From Bacteroidaceae bacterium (GTDB lineage: Bacteria > Bacteroidota > Bacteroidia > Bacteroidales > Bacteroidaceae), in contig JAFXVS010000021.1 of NCBI GenBank assembly GCA_017534815.1, positions 1 through 63,487 on the forward strand: DNA of 63,487 nucleotides, read 5' to 3'. The notes under the pieces were generated by a model. The model was not told where the DNA came from and did no database searches. It was given only the letters and a program-made list of their open reading frames with translations. The position numbers and the translations under genes were made by a program. Positions 34,760 to 44,010 of the stretch are shown piece by piece; position 1 is the first letter of the stretch; each line of letters starts with the position of its first letter.

Positions 34760-36079
34760 ATGCACGAGAAACTTTCATTCCAGTACATCATCGACAGGCT
34801 GGCACAGATGTCAGGCGTATCGAAGAAGGTGTCAGAGTCTTTTTCCAAGGCGTTCTTCGACACCATCGTCGAGGCTTTGTCTGCCGGTGAATCCCTCAAA
34901 ATCAAAGGGCTTGGCACGTTCAAGCTCGTTGAGGTAGGCGATCGTGAGAGTGTGAATGTCTCCACGGGCATGCGTTTCGTCATTCCTGGGTATAAGAAGG
35001 TGGCTTTCACTGCCGAGGACAGCGTGATTGAGGAGCTGAATGCTAATGTGGAGAATGTGGATCACGCAGATTTGACTGATAAAGAAGAATCTGTGGAACC
35101 TGTGAGTGCAAAAGAAGAACCCGTGAGAGAAGAAATAGAGGAGGAACCAGATATTGAAACCCTGATTCAGGTGCCGGAACCAGAGCAAGTGGAGCAACCG
35201 CAGGACTCTTTTGCGGGTATCGACATGCTCATCTCTACGCCTGAGAGCGTGGAGGACATCCGCCAGCAGTATGAGGAGGCGAAGACGAAGATGGAGACCG
35301 CTGTGGAGGAGGCTCGCAAGGCCAATGCCGAGAAGATCAGGTTGGAAAAACTGCTGGAAAGGTTGGAGAAGAACGTGGAACCAGAGAGAATGGATCGTCC
35401 AGAAGAACGTCCAGAATGTGCGGAAAATATTAAGATCGAGGAATCGAAGAAAGATAAAGAAGAACCTACGAGCGATGAGGAGGCTAAGCGACAGGAAGCG
35501 TTCAATCGTGTGATGGCTGCTCCCAAGACCGAAGAAGTTAAACCTGAACGTAAGAAGTCGAGTAAGCGTAGCATGTGGCTTACTTTGCTTATCGTCCTAC
35601 TCGTGGCGATTCTGGGTGTCTTCGTCTATCTGATTTATCGCAACATCGAGGCTGTGGAGCAAGTGCAGCCAGAGCAGACTACGCAACCAGCCAAGCCGTC
35701 GAAGCCTGCTGCTAAACCTACCAAGCCTGCCCAGCCGACGGCTTCGAAGACTGACAAGGATTCTCTTCAGAAGGCATCGAAGCCTGACAGCATCAAGGCG
35801 CCCAAGCCTGACGCTCCGAAGCCTCAGACTGAGCCTGTCAAGGAACCGAAGGAATCTCCCAAGACCGAACCAGCCAAACCCGCGAAGCCTGATGCTAAGC
35901 CTGCCAAGGAGCAGAAGCCCGAGGTGCCCAAGACCCACCGGATGCAGCGAGGCGAGTCCCTCACCCGTGTCTCCCAGAAATACTACGGCACGAAGGATTC
36001 CGTTCGAGCCATCTTGCGCATCAACACCTTCGCCAACCCCGACAACATCCCTGTGGGTGCGGTGGTGAAGCTGCCGTGA
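34760..36079 (+). CDS. HU-domain / transmembrane / LysM fusion protein
   Basis: The 439-residue protein combines an N-terminal HU/IHF-like domain (1-92, with IKGLGTFKLVE and VIPGYKKVAFT), an acidic region (100-150), a predicted coiled coil (165-205), one membrane helix (272-293), a Lys/Pro/Ala-rich linker (300-390) and a C-terminal LysM (392-438: MQRGESLTRVSQKYYG...NPDNIPVGAVVKLP). Basic KKSSKR just before the helix puts the N-terminus in the cytoplasm. It could thus bind DNA inside and peptidoglycan outside. The arm that inserts in DNA is reduced, so DNA binding is inference. It lies 3 bases after an HU gene. Confidence 0.88.
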   Translation: MHEKLSFQYIIDRLAQMSGVSKKVSESFSKAFFDTIVEALSAGESLKIKGLGTFKLVEVGDRESVNVSTGMRFVIPGYKKVAFTAEDSVIEELNANVENVDHADLTDKEESVEPVSAKEEPVREEIEEEPDIETLIQVPEPEQVEQPQDSFAGIDMLISTPESVEDIRQQYEEAKTKMETAVEEARKANAEKIRLEKLLERLEKNVEPERMDRPEERPECAENIKIEESKKDKEEPTSDEEAKRQEAFNRVMAAPKTEEVKPERKKSSKRSMWLTLLIVLLVAILGVFVYLIYRNIEAVEQVQPEQTTQPAKPSKPAAKPTKPAQPTASKTDKDSLQKASKPDSIKAPKPDAPKPQTEPVKEPKESPKTEPAKPAKPDAKPAKEQKPEVPKTHRMQRGESLTRVSQKYYGTKDSVRAILRINTFANPDNIPVGAVVKLP

Positions 36080-36110
36080 TGATCGGTCTTATATAATAAT
36101 GTATAATGTT

Positions 36111-36145
36111 GGAAGGTCGCAGAAATTGCGGCCTTCCCTTTGTTT
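36111..36145 (+). terminator. Intrinsic terminator after the HU-LysM gene
   Basis: GGAAGGTCGCA (36111-36121) pairs fully with TGCGGCCTTCC (36127-36137), with one T-G pair, followed by a T-rich tail. Confidence 0.85.
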
Positions 36146-36249
36146 GCGGAGCGGGTGTGGAGGGGTTAACTATTCTTAATTTCTGGGGTTTGGAGCTGCT
36201 TTTTATATTTTTTAATATGTAGAAGGGTGGCGGTGTGGGGAAAATGGCG

Positions 36250-36257
36250 TATCTTTG
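36250..36257 (+). promoter_or_regulatory. Bacteroidota -7 box for the moxR-bat operon
   Basis: TATCTTTG, 26 bases before the moxR start. No TTTG is seen at the -33 distance. Confidence 0.5.
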
Positions 36258-36283
36258 CATGAATTTTGCAAATAATCATAACA

Positions 36284-37276
36284 ATGGAATCGATTGATAT
36301 TAGGGAATTAAATGAGAAGATTGAACGCCATTCGGCGTTTGTGACGAATCTGATGGCAGGCATGGATCAGGCCATCATCGGACAGAAACATCTGGTGGAG
36401 TCCCTCTTGTTGGGACTTCTCTCTGACGGTCATGTGCTGTTGGAGGGTGTGCCGGGATTGGCGAAGACGAAGGCGATTAAGACGCTGGCGTCGTTGATTG
36501 ATGCGCAGTTCTCACGCATCCAGTTCACACCAGACTTGCTGCCTGCGGATGTCATTGGTACGATGATATATTCGCAGAAGGACGGTGAGTTCAAAGCGAA
36601 GAAGGGTCCTGTGTTTGCGAACTTCATCTTGGCGGACGAGATTAACCGTGCGCCGGCGAAGGTGCAGAGTGCCTTGCTGGAGGCGATGCAGGAGCGTCAG
36701 GTGACGATTTCGACGCAGACTTATGAGCTGCCGAAGCCCTTCCTGGTGTTGGCAACGCAAAACCCCATCGAGCAGGAGGGTACATATCCGCTGCCTGAGG
36801 CACAGGTGGACCGTTTCATGCTGAAGGTGGTGATTGACTATCCGAAGCTGGAGGAGGAGAAGATGATTATCCGCCAGAACATCAAGCAGGAGGACGTGAA
36901 GATTCGTCCTGTGATGGGTACGGGAGAGATCGAGGAAGCACGCAAGGTGGTTCGTGAGGTGTATCTGGACGAGAAAATTGAACAGTATATTGCTGATATC
37001 GTGTTTGCTACACGTTATCCAGAGAAATATAATTTGAAGGAACTGAAGGGTTTGATTGGCTTTGGCGGTTCACCTCGTGCGAGCATCAATCTGGCATTGG
37101 CTGCCCGCTCGTTTGCTTTCATCAAGCATAGGGGTTACGTGATTCCAGAGGATGTGCGCGCTGTGGCTCAGGATGTGCTTCGTCACCGCATCGGCTTGAC
37201 GTATGAGGCAGAGGCCAGCAACGTGACGAGCGAGGAAATCATCAGCAAGATATTGAATAAAGTCGAAGTGCCTTGA
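36284..37276 (+). CDS. MoxR-family AAA+ ATPase
   Basis: The 330-residue chaperone-like ATPase heads the Bat operon. It has Walker A GVPGLAKT (55-62), Walker B LADEINRAP, sensor-1 region LATQNPIEQEGTYPLPEAQVDRF and the C-terminal lid with GGSPRASINL. MoxR ATPases work with von Willebrand A (VWA) domain proteins, which are encoded downstream. The frame has 6 extra codons upstream; ATG 36284 is chosen. Confidence 0.93.
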   Translation: MESIDIRELNEKIERHSAFVTNLMAGMDQAIIGQKHLVESLLLGLLSDGHVLLEGVPGLAKTKAIKTLASLIDAQFSRIQFTPDLLPADVIGTMIYSQKDGEFKAKKGPVFANFILADEINRAPAKVQSALLEAMQERQVTISTQTYELPKPFLVLATQNPIEQEGTYPLPEAQVDRFMLKVVIDYPKLEEEKMIIRQNIKQEDVKIRPVMGTGEIEEARKVVREVYLDEKIEQYIADIVFATRYPEKYNLKELKGLIGFGGSPRASINLALAARSFAFIKHRGYVIPEDVRAVAQDVLRHRIGLTYEAEASNVTSEEIISKILNKVEVP

Positions 37277-37278
37277 TG

Positions 37279-37313
37279 GTTTAGAGTATAGGGTTTAGAG
37301 TTTAGAGTGGATG
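37279..37313. repeat. Heptamer repeats between moxR and the DUF58 gene
   Basis: GTTTAGA, GTATAGG, GTTTAGA, GTTTAGA, GTGGATG in strict 7-base phase. The ATG of the DUF58 gene (37311) is inside the last unit. Confidence 0.85.
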
Positions 37314-38180
37314 GAAACTGAGGAACTGTTACAGAAGGTCAGGAAAATCGAGATTAAGACGAAGGGTCTCTCGAACAATATCTTTGCGGGCGAATACCAT
37401 TCAGCCTTCAAGGGTAGGGGTATGGTGTTCAGCGAGGTCAGGGAGTATCAATATGGTGATGACGTCCGTGACATCGACTGGAACGTGACTGCCCGTTTTG
37501 GCAAGCCTTTCGTGAAAGTCTTCGAGGAGGAACGTGAGCTGACGGTGATGCTGCTGGTGGACGTGTCGGGGTCGCTGGACTTTGGTACGCAGAAACAGTC
37601 GAAGCGTGACCTGCTCACTGAAATTGCCGCCACCCTGGCGTTCTCGGCCATTCAGAACAATGACAAGATTGGGGTCATCTTCTTCTCTGACAAGGTGGAG
37701 AAGTTCATCCCTCCAAAGAAGGGCAGGAAGCACATCCTGTTCATCATCAGAGAACTGCTGACGTTCCAGCCTGAGAGCCATCGGACAGACGTGGGTCAGG
37801 CGGTGGAGTTCATGACGAACGCCATCAAGAAGCGTTGCACGGTGTTCCTGCTGAGCGATTTCTTCGACTCGAAGGACTACACGAGCCAACTGACCATCGC
37901 CAACAGCCGTCATGATGTGGTAGCTCTTCAGATTTATGACCGCCGAATGGTGGAATTGCCTGACGTAGGCATTGTCAAGATGCTGGATGCGGAGACGGGT
38001 AAGGCGACGTTTGTCGATACTTCGTCAAGTGCGGTGCGTCGTGCCCATCACGAGTGGTGGGTGAGTCATCAGGGATGGCTGAAGAATGCTTTCACGAAGT
38101 CGAATATCGACAGCATTTCTGTACGGACGGATGAAGACTACGTGAGGGCTTTGATGAACTTGTTTAGACGTAGAGCATGA
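37311..38180 (+). CDS. DUF58 (VWA-like) protein
   Basis: The 289-residue protein has the DUF58 signature YGDDVRDIDWNVTAR (48-62) and a VWA-like MIDAS motif DVSGS (84-88). No membrane segments are seen, so it is a cytoplasmic form. It sits between moxR and the bat genes, the standard order, and overlaps the next gene by 4 bases. Confidence 0.9.
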   Translation: METEELLQKVRKIEIKTKGLSNNIFAGEYHSAFKGRGMVFSEVREYQYGDDVRDIDWNVTARFGKPFVKVFEEERELTVMLLVDVSGSLDFGTQKQSKRDLLTEIAATLAFSAIQNNDKIGVIFFSDKVEKFIPPKKGRKHILFIIRELLTFQPESHRTDVGQAVEFMTNAIKKRCTVFLLSDFFDSKDYTSQLTIANSRHDVVALQIYDRRMVELPDVGIVKMLDAETGKATFVDTSSSAVRRAHHEWWVSHQGWLKNAFTKSNIDSISVRTDEDYVRALMNLFRRRA

Positions 38181-39259
38181 AAGATTTGAGATGTTATATA
38201 TTGTTGGTAATCTGTTGTTTGATGTCATTTGCTGATGCAGAAGCTCAAGTGACGGTGGATGCCAAATTGGACTCGGCGAGCATCTTTATCGGTCAGCGGA
38301 TAGGCATGACGCTGGAGGTGAGTGCCGATGTGAAATCGACGGTGGAACTGCCTGAATGGGACTCTCTTGCTCAGGTGGCTCCAGGCATTGAATTTGTGAG
38401 GGCAGAACAGACGGACACGAGCCTGCTGAACGACGGCAAGCGAATGATGCTGTCCCGCCGCTACTACTTTACGTCGTTTGACTCGGCGCTGTATCTGATG
38501 CCTGAGATGGATGTGAAGGTGGATGGCAAGGACTATCTGTCAAAGAAGTTAGCGCTGAAGGTGGTGACCTTCGACATCGACACATTGCATGCTGACAGCA
38601 TCTTCGGCATCAAGGAGGAACTGGCGCCGCCTTTCGATTGGGCTGAGTGGCGTGAGGTCATTTGGTTCTGTGTGCTGGCGCTTGTGATTGGCGGTCTGTT
38701 GGGTTATGTGATTTACCGTCTGAAGACCAACAAGCCTATCATCCGCCGCATTCGTAACAAACGTCGTCAGCCTGCCCATCAAGTGGCAATGCAGAAGATT
38801 GAGCAAATCAAGGAGGAGAAGATTTGGCAGAGCGAGGACTCAAAGGAATATTACACGCAGCTGACAGACACCTTGCGCAACTACATCAAGGAGCGTTACG
38901 GGTTCAATGCGATGGAGATGACCTCGTTTGAGATTATCCAGAAGTTGCAGGAGGTGAACGATGAGGAGGCCATTCAGGAACTGCGTGAACTCTTCCAGAC
39001 GGCTGACCTTGTGAAGTTTGCCAAGTACAGCACCCTCATTAATGAGAACGACCGCAACTTGGTGAACGCCATTGAGTACATCAACCAAACGAAGCTGGAG
39101 GAGCCAGAACAGAAACCGCAGCCTGAGGTGATTGTGGTGGAGGAGAAGCGCTCGAAGATTGCCAAGTGGACGCTCATCGGCGCCATTGTGGTGGCGAGTC
39201 TTGTGCTGGTCGGCGTTCTCGTGTATGTAGGTTATAGAATTTATATGCTTACCTTATAA
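38177..39259 (+). CDS. Bat-operon membrane protein of unknown function
   Basis: The 360-residue protein has a signal peptide (MKDLRCYILLVICCLMSFADAEAQ), a periplasmic beta-rich domain (about 25-145) like the N-terminal repeats of BatD, a membrane helix (about 160-180), a cytoplasmic helical region with a DUF4381-like pattern YYTQLTDTLRNYIKERYGFNAMEMTSFEI, and a second membrane helix near the C-terminus. It probably belongs to the Bat complex. It overlaps the DUF58 gene by 4 bases. Confidence 0.75.
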   Translation: MKDLRCYILLVICCLMSFADAEAQVTVDAKLDSASIFIGQRIGMTLEVSADVKSTVELPEWDSLAQVAPGIEFVRAEQTDTSLLNDGKRMMLSRRYYFTSFDSALYLMPEMDVKVDGKDYLSKKLALKVVTFDIDTLHADSIFGIKEELAPPFDWAEWREVIWFCVLALVIGGLLGYVIYRLKTNKPIIRRIRNKRRQPAHQVAMQKIEQIKEEKIWQSEDSKEYYTQLTDTLRNYIKERYGFNAMEMTSFEIIQKLQEVNDEEAIQELRELFQTADLVKFAKYSTLINENDRNLVNAIEYINQTKLEEPEQKPQPEVIVVEEKRSKIAKWTLIGAIVVASLVLVGVLVYVGYRIYMLTL

Positions 39260-39280
39260 TTTAGGGTTAAGAGTTTAGAG
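39260..39280. repeat. Short heptamer repeat before batA
   Basis: TTTAGGG, TTAAGAG and TTTAGAG fill the first 21 bases of the 31-base gap between the preceding gene and batA. This is the same degenerate 7-bp family seen elsewhere in the operon. Confidence 0.7.
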
Positions 39281-39290
39281 ATCAATAGAT

Positions 39291-40280
39291 ATGGAATTTA
39301 AGAATCCGTTATTCTTCCTGTTGCTGCTGGTGCTCGTGCCTTACATCGTGTGGTACGTCATGCGATATAAGCAGAGCCTGCCGTCGCTGAAGGTGCCCGA
39401 TACGTCCAAGTACGTGAAGGTACCTAAGACATTCCGTCTCTATCTGATGCATGTGCCCTTCCTGCTGAGGCTCATCCTGATGACCTTGGTGGTGTGCATT
39501 CTGGCACGCCCCCAGAGCAAGCATTCGTGGAGCGACACCGATGTGGAGGGCATTGACATCATGTTGGCAGTTGATGTTTCCACCTCCATGCTGGCACAGG
39601 ACTTCAAGCCTAATCGTGTGGAGGCACTGAAGGAGATAGCGCAGCGGTTTATCGAGAAGAGACCGAACGACAATATGGGTCTGACGATGTTTGCAGGCGA
39701 GGCCTACACCCAATGCCCGCTAACGACCGACCACACCGTGCTGATGAATCTGTACAACAGCGTGGACTGCAACATGGCCATGCGTGGAATTATTGATGAC
39801 GGTACCGCTATAGGTGATGGCATCATGAACGCCATCCTCCGACTGAAGGAGAGTCAAGCGAAGTCGAAGGTGATTATCCTGCTGACTGATGGTGTGAACA
39901 ACTCGGGCAATATTTCTCCGCAAACGGCGGCTGAGATAGCAAAGAAGTATGGCATCCGTATCTATACCATCGGCATCGGAAAGAACGGCATGGCACCTTA
40001 TCCGCTGCCTACTGGTGGCACAGCCATGTTGCCAGTAGAGATTGATGAGCAGACCATGACGAAGATATCCACAGAAACAGGCGGTCAGTATTTCCGTGCG
40101 CAGAAGAATGCGGAACTGGATGCCATCTATCAGGACATTGACAAGATGGAGCGTACCAAGTTCAACGTCAAGCAGTTCAGCAGACGTGGAGAACTGTACC
40201 AACCCTTCGCTTTGGCTGCCTTGGTGGTCATGCTGTTGGAGATTCTGTTGAGAACGGTGGTGTTGAAGAGATTGCCTTAA
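39291..40280 (+). CDS. batA: Aerotolerance protein BatA (VWA domain)
   Basis: The 329-residue inner-membrane protein has two N-terminal membrane helices (about 7-23 and 55-72), a VWA domain with the MIDAS motif DVSTS (95-99), and a C-terminal membrane helix. TDGVNNSG and the order with the neighbouring VWA, TPR and BatD genes identify it as BatA of the Bacteroides aerotolerance operon. In B. fragilis this operon supports survival in oxygen; the molecular action is still unclear. Confidence 0.9.
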   Translation: MEFKNPLFFLLLLVLVPYIVWYVMRYKQSLPSLKVPDTSKYVKVPKTFRLYLMHVPFLLRLILMTLVVCILARPQSKHSWSDTDVEGIDIMLAVDVSTSMLAQDFKPNRVEALKEIAQRFIEKRPNDNMGLTMFAGEAYTQCPLTTDHTVLMNLYNSVDCNMAMRGIIDDGTAIGDGIMNAILRLKESQAKSKVIILLTDGVNNSGNISPQTAAEIAKKYGIRIYTIGIGKNGMAPYPLPTGGTAMLPVEIDEQTMTKISTETGGQYFRAQKNAELDAIYQDIDKMERTKFNVKQFSRRGELYQPFALAALVVMLLEILLRTVVLKRLP

Positions 40281-40325
40281 AAAATAATCGCAATAACGTC
40301 ATAAACGTGATAACGACAATTAAAG

Positions 40326-41348
40326 ATGTTTAGATTTGCAAGTCCAATATACTTATATCTGTTGATTCTCATCCCTGTCTTCACGGCTGTGTATGTGCTG
40401 GTGCAGATGAGGATGAAGAAGCAAATCAAACTGTTTGGCGACCCAGAACTGATGCGTAGCTTGATGCCCGACGTCAAACCCTCACGCCGTCACATTAAGT
40501 TTTCGCTGATGATGCTGGCGCTGGGACTGTTGGCAGTGGTCTTGGCACGTCCACAGTTCGGCACCCGAAACGAAGAGGTGAAGCGTTCAGGCATAGAAGT
40601 GGCCATCGCTGTCGATGTGTCCAACTCGATGCTCTGTCAGGATGTGAGTCCCAGCCGATTGGACAAGTCGAAGATGATTGTCAGCAAGCTCATCGAACAG
40701 TTTGACGAGGACAAGGTGGGGCTTGTGGCCTTCGCTGGTAGTGCCATCACCCTGTTGCCCATGACGAGCGACTATGTGTCGGCTAAGATGTTCCTCGACC
40801 AGCTGAATCCTGCCACCATTTCCATTCAGGGAACGAATGTGGCGGAGGCCATCACAAGGGCTACAGCAGGGTTCTCGAAGAAGAAGGATGTCAACGTCGG
40901 TCGTGCCTTGATCCTGATTACAGACGCTGAGGACAACGAGGCTGGAGCCATCGAAGCCGCTAAGGAGGCAAGGGACGAGGGCATCCAGATATTTGTCCTG
41001 TCGGTGGGAACGACGCAGGGCGGCCCCATCCCTATGAGCGATGGAAGCTACAAGCGTGACCAAGCTGGCAATGTGGTGACCACCAAGCTGAATGAGCAGA
41101 TTGGCAAGAACATCGCCCAGGCTGGTGGCGGTATGTATGTGCATGTCGATCAGACCAATTTGGCGCAGTCGCTTTTGGATAAGGAAATAGAGAAGATGCA
41201 GAAGGAAGACATCTCGCAGTCGATGTACTCAGAGTATGACGAGCAGTTCGTGGCCGTGGCTCTGTTGCTGTTCATTGTGCTTGTGGTGGAATTCTGTATC
41301 ATGGAGAGAAAGAATCATGTGTTCACGAAATTCAAACTTTTCAAGTGA
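40326..41348 (+). CDS. batB: Aerotolerance protein BatB (VWA domain)
   Basis: The 340-residue paralogue of BatA has membrane helices near residues 8-26 and 58-74, MIDAS DVSNS (97-101), and a C-terminal membrane helix (FVAVALLLFIVLVVEFCIM). Its gene follows batA after 45 bases, which include three related 9-mers (CAATAACGT, CATAAACGT, GATAACGAC). batC starts one base after its stop. Confidence 0.9.
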   Translation: MFRFASPIYLYLLILIPVFTAVYVLVQMRMKKQIKLFGDPELMRSLMPDVKPSRRHIKFSLMMLALGLLAVVLARPQFGTRNEEVKRSGIEVAIAVDVSNSMLCQDVSPSRLDKSKMIVSKLIEQFDEDKVGLVAFAGSAITLLPMTSDYVSAKMFLDQLNPATISIQGTNVAEAITRATAGFSKKKDVNVGRALILITDAEDNEAGAIEAAKEARDEGIQIFVLSVGTTQGGPIPMSDGSYKRDQAGNVVTTKLNEQIGKNIAQAGGGMYVHVDQTNLAQSLLDKEIEKMQKEDISQSMYSEYDEQFVAVALLLFIVLVVEFCIMERKNHVFTKFKLFK

Positions 41349-41349
41349 G

Positions 41350-42102
41350 ATGAAGAGATATATCTTTAGCATCGTATTGATGATGATGGTCTTGCCGATG
41401 ATGGCCCAGAGTGCTCGTGACTTTATCCGCATGGGCAACAAGGCTTATCGGGAGAAACAGTATGACAAGGCTGAGACGATGTATCTGAAGTCGATAGCCA
41501 AAGACCCCACTTTCGAGGGCTACTATAATTTGGGCAATGCCTATGTGATGCAGATGAAGGACTCGACTGCCTTTGAGAATTACAAGAAGGCTGACTCCAT
41601 CGGCACGAATGACCCTATGCGCAAAGCGAAGAACTACCATAATTGTGGCAACATCTGGTATGCTCAGGGACTGGCGGCCTCACGTCAGCAGGGTGGCAAT
41701 GCCGTTGCAGCTTTCCAGCGTGCTATCGAGTTCTATAAGAATTCTCTGCGCTGCAATCCTGAAGACGATGAGACCCGCTACAATCTGGCGATGGCTCAGC
41801 ATCAGCTGAAGAAGAATCAGGATCAGCAGCAACAGAATGGTAATGACAAGAATCAGGATCAGCAGGATAAGGACAAGCAGCAACAGCAGCAGAAGCAAGA
41901 CCAGCAGAAACAGGATGAACAGAAGAAGGATGAGGACAAGCAGCAGCAACAACAGCAGCAACCTCAGCCGAAGAAGGATGAGATGAGTGATCAAGCTGCT
42001 GAGCAACTCCTCAACTCTGCCCAGCAGGATGAGAAAGGCGTGCAGCGTAAGGTCAATAAGAATCAGAACAACAGACGTCGCAGCTTAGAGAAAGACTGGT
42101 AG
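41350..42102 (+). CDS. batC: Aerotolerance protein BatC (TPR)
   Basis: The 250-residue exported protein has a signal peptide (MKRYIFSIVLMMMVLPMMAQ), TPR-type helices (AYREKQYDKAETMYLKSIAKDP, YYNLGNAYV, NPEDDETRYNLAMAQ) and a long tail of Gln, Lys and Asp (about 160-220). The tail is encoded by CAG/AAG-like runs and looks disordered. A longer frame opens inside batB but lacks a signal peptide, so the start at 41350 is chosen. Confidence 0.88.
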   Translation: MKRYIFSIVLMMMVLPMMAQSARDFIRMGNKAYREKQYDKAETMYLKSIAKDPTFEGYYNLGNAYVMQMKDSTAFENYKKADSIGTNDPMRKAKNYHNCGNIWYAQGLAASRQQGGNAVAAFQRAIEFYKNSLRCNPEDDETRYNLAMAQHQLKKNQDQQQQNGNDKNQDQQDKDKQQQQQKQDQQKQDEQKKDEDKQQQQQQQPQPKKDEMSDQAAEQLLNSAQQDEKGVQRKVNKNQNNRRRSLEKDW

Positions 42103-42103
42103 A

Positions 42104-42145
42104 GTTTAGATATTTGGTTTTAGAGTTTAGTGTATAGAGTTCAGA
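42104..42145. repeat. Heptamer repeats between batC and batD
   Basis: GTTTAGA, TATTTGG, TTTTAGA, GTTTAGT, GTATAGA, GTTCAGA in 7-base phase. The last base is the A of the batD ATG. Confidence 0.8.
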
Positions 42146-44010
42146 TGAAACGGCTATTCTATTTATATATTTGTTTGTGCATATCCATCAGCGCTTTTGC
42201 TGATGAGGTGTCATTACGTGTCTCTGCACCTTCCTCAGTGGAGGCAGGAGGAAAGTTCAGGGTGCAGTTCACGGTCAACACGCAGAACGTGTCAGGCTTC
42301 AGCGCTCCCGACTTCAAGGGCTTTGAGGTCATCTACGGACCCGCCACCTCCTCGCAGAGCAGTTTCCAGATGATTAATGGACGCACATCCCAGAGCAGTA
42401 GCATCATCTACACTTATGTGCTGCTGGCTGAGAGTCCTGGCAACTACACCATCGGAAGTGCCACTGTGCATGTCGATGGCAAGGCCGTCAAGTCTAAGCC
42501 TGTACAGGTGAGAGTTCTGGCTGGTGGTGCTGGCGGTGGTGCCAATGGCGGTGGCTCATACGGAGGCAATGGCAGTAATGGTGGAAACAGCGCCTATGAC
42601 AACGGACGCCAACCCTCTGCTTCTGCACCATCTTCCACCAATATCTCAGCCAAAGACCTCTTCATGACCGCTACAGCCTCACGAACCACTGTGCATGAAC
42701 AAGAGGCCATCTTGCTGACCTACAAAATCTATACTTTGGTGGATTTGAGGCAATTGGACGGTAAACTGCCTACGTTGGATGGTTTCCAGATTCAGGAAAT
42801 TCCTCTGCCACGCACCAAGGAATTTGACATTGAGCAATATAACGGACGTAATTATCGAACGGTGACTTGGAGCCAGTATTTGCTGTTTCCTCAGAAGTCA
42901 GGCAAACTGACCATCCCTTCCATCACCTACGAAGGGGTGGTCATCACCCGTAATCGCAACCTTGACCCCATCGAGGCGTTCTTCAATGGCCAGAGCGGCT
43001 TTGCGGAGGTGAAACGTAAAATCACCACACCGACCCTGACCATCAATGTGTCTCCGCTGCCCAACAAACCTGAAGGATTCTCTGGGGCTGTGGGCAAATT
43101 CTCCGTTTCCTCCAACATCAGCACGAAGGAGGTGGATGCTAACGAGGCTGTCACCCTCAAAATCAGTGTGAAGGGTAGTGGTAACATGAAACTCATCTCC
43201 ACGCCTGAAGTGAAGTTCCCCAAGGACTTTGAGACCTACGACGCCAAGGTGAATGACAATTTCCAGCTCACCCGTTCAGGACTTTCAGGAACAAAGGACT
43301 TCGAATACCTGTTCGTGCCTCGTCATGCTGGCACCTACGAGATTCCTGCGGCTGAATTCATCTATTTTGACACAGAATCACGTTCCTACAAGACACTCAA
43401 GACAGAAGCCTATACCCTGAAGGTGAACAAAGGAAAGGGTGGAGCAGGGCAGAGCGTCTCCAACTACAGCGGTCAGCAGCAGGATGTGCAGCAACTCAAT
43501 CAGGACATCCGTTTCATCAAGACAGGCGATGTGGAACTACATCAGCCAGGTGACACCTTCTTCGGCACTTGGAAATGCTGGGTGGCTTACGTTTTACCTC
43601 TGGTGCTTTTCCTTCTGGTGATGGTGCTGGGACGCAAGCGGATGAAGGCCAATGCCAATGTGGCTCTGTCTCGTGGCAAGAAGGCCAACAAGGTGGCGCT
43701 TAGGAAGATGAAGACAGCCAAGAAACTGTTGGATGCCCATGACAAAGACAAATTCTATGACGAAGTGCTCCGTGCCCTTTGGGGATATGTGGGTGATAAG
43801 TTCAACATGTCGCAGGAGTCCTTGAACAAGGAGAACATCGAACAGTCACTCACATCACGTCAAGTGCCAGAGGAACAGATTCGACAGTTCATGAAGGTGC
43901 TGAACGACTGCGAGTTTGCCCGTTATGCTCCAGGCGATGTGAATGAGAACATGGAGAATGTGTATAATAGTGCCATCAGTGCCATCAGCAAAATGGAGGA
44001 CAACTTATGA
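42145..44010 (+). CDS. batD: Aerotolerance protein BatD
   Basis: The 621-residue protein has a signal peptide (MKRLFYLYICLCISISAFA), periplasmic BatD domains with repeated immunoglobulin-like strands, a Gly/Asn/Ser-rich linker (about 128-160), a membrane helix (about 475-495) and a cytoplasmic helical domain. Gene position between batC and batE and the match to the BatD oxygen-tolerance family are clear. A start 5 codons upstream is possible but would lie within the repeat. Confidence 0.9.
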   Translation: MKRLFYLYICLCISISAFADEVSLRVSAPSSVEAGGKFRVQFTVNTQNVSGFSAPDFKGFEVIYGPATSSQSSFQMINGRTSQSSSIIYTYVLLAESPGNYTIGSATVHVDGKAVKSKPVQVRVLAGGAGGGANGGGSYGGNGSNGGNSAYDNGRQPSASAPSSTNISAKDLFMTATASRTTVHEQEAILLTYKIYTLVDLRQLDGKLPTLDGFQIQEIPLPRTKEFDIEQYNGRNYRTVTWSQYLLFPQKSGKLTIPSITYEGVVITRNRNLDPIEAFFNGQSGFAEVKRKITTPTLTINVSPLPNKPEGFSGAVGKFSVSSNISTKEVDANEAVTLKISVKGSGNMKLISTPEVKFPKDFETYDAKVNDNFQLTRSGLSGTKDFEYLFVPRHAGTYEIPAAEFIYFDTESRSYKTLKTEAYTLKVNKGKGGAGQSVSNYSGQQQDVQQLNQDIRFIKTGDVELHQPGDTFFGTWKCWVAYVLPLVLFLLVMVLGRKRMKANANVALSRGKKANKVALRKMKTAKKLLDAHDKDKFYDEVLRALWGYVGDKFNMSQESLNKENIEQSLTSRQVPEEQIRQFMKVLNDCEFARYAPGDVNENMENVYNSAISAISKMEDNL

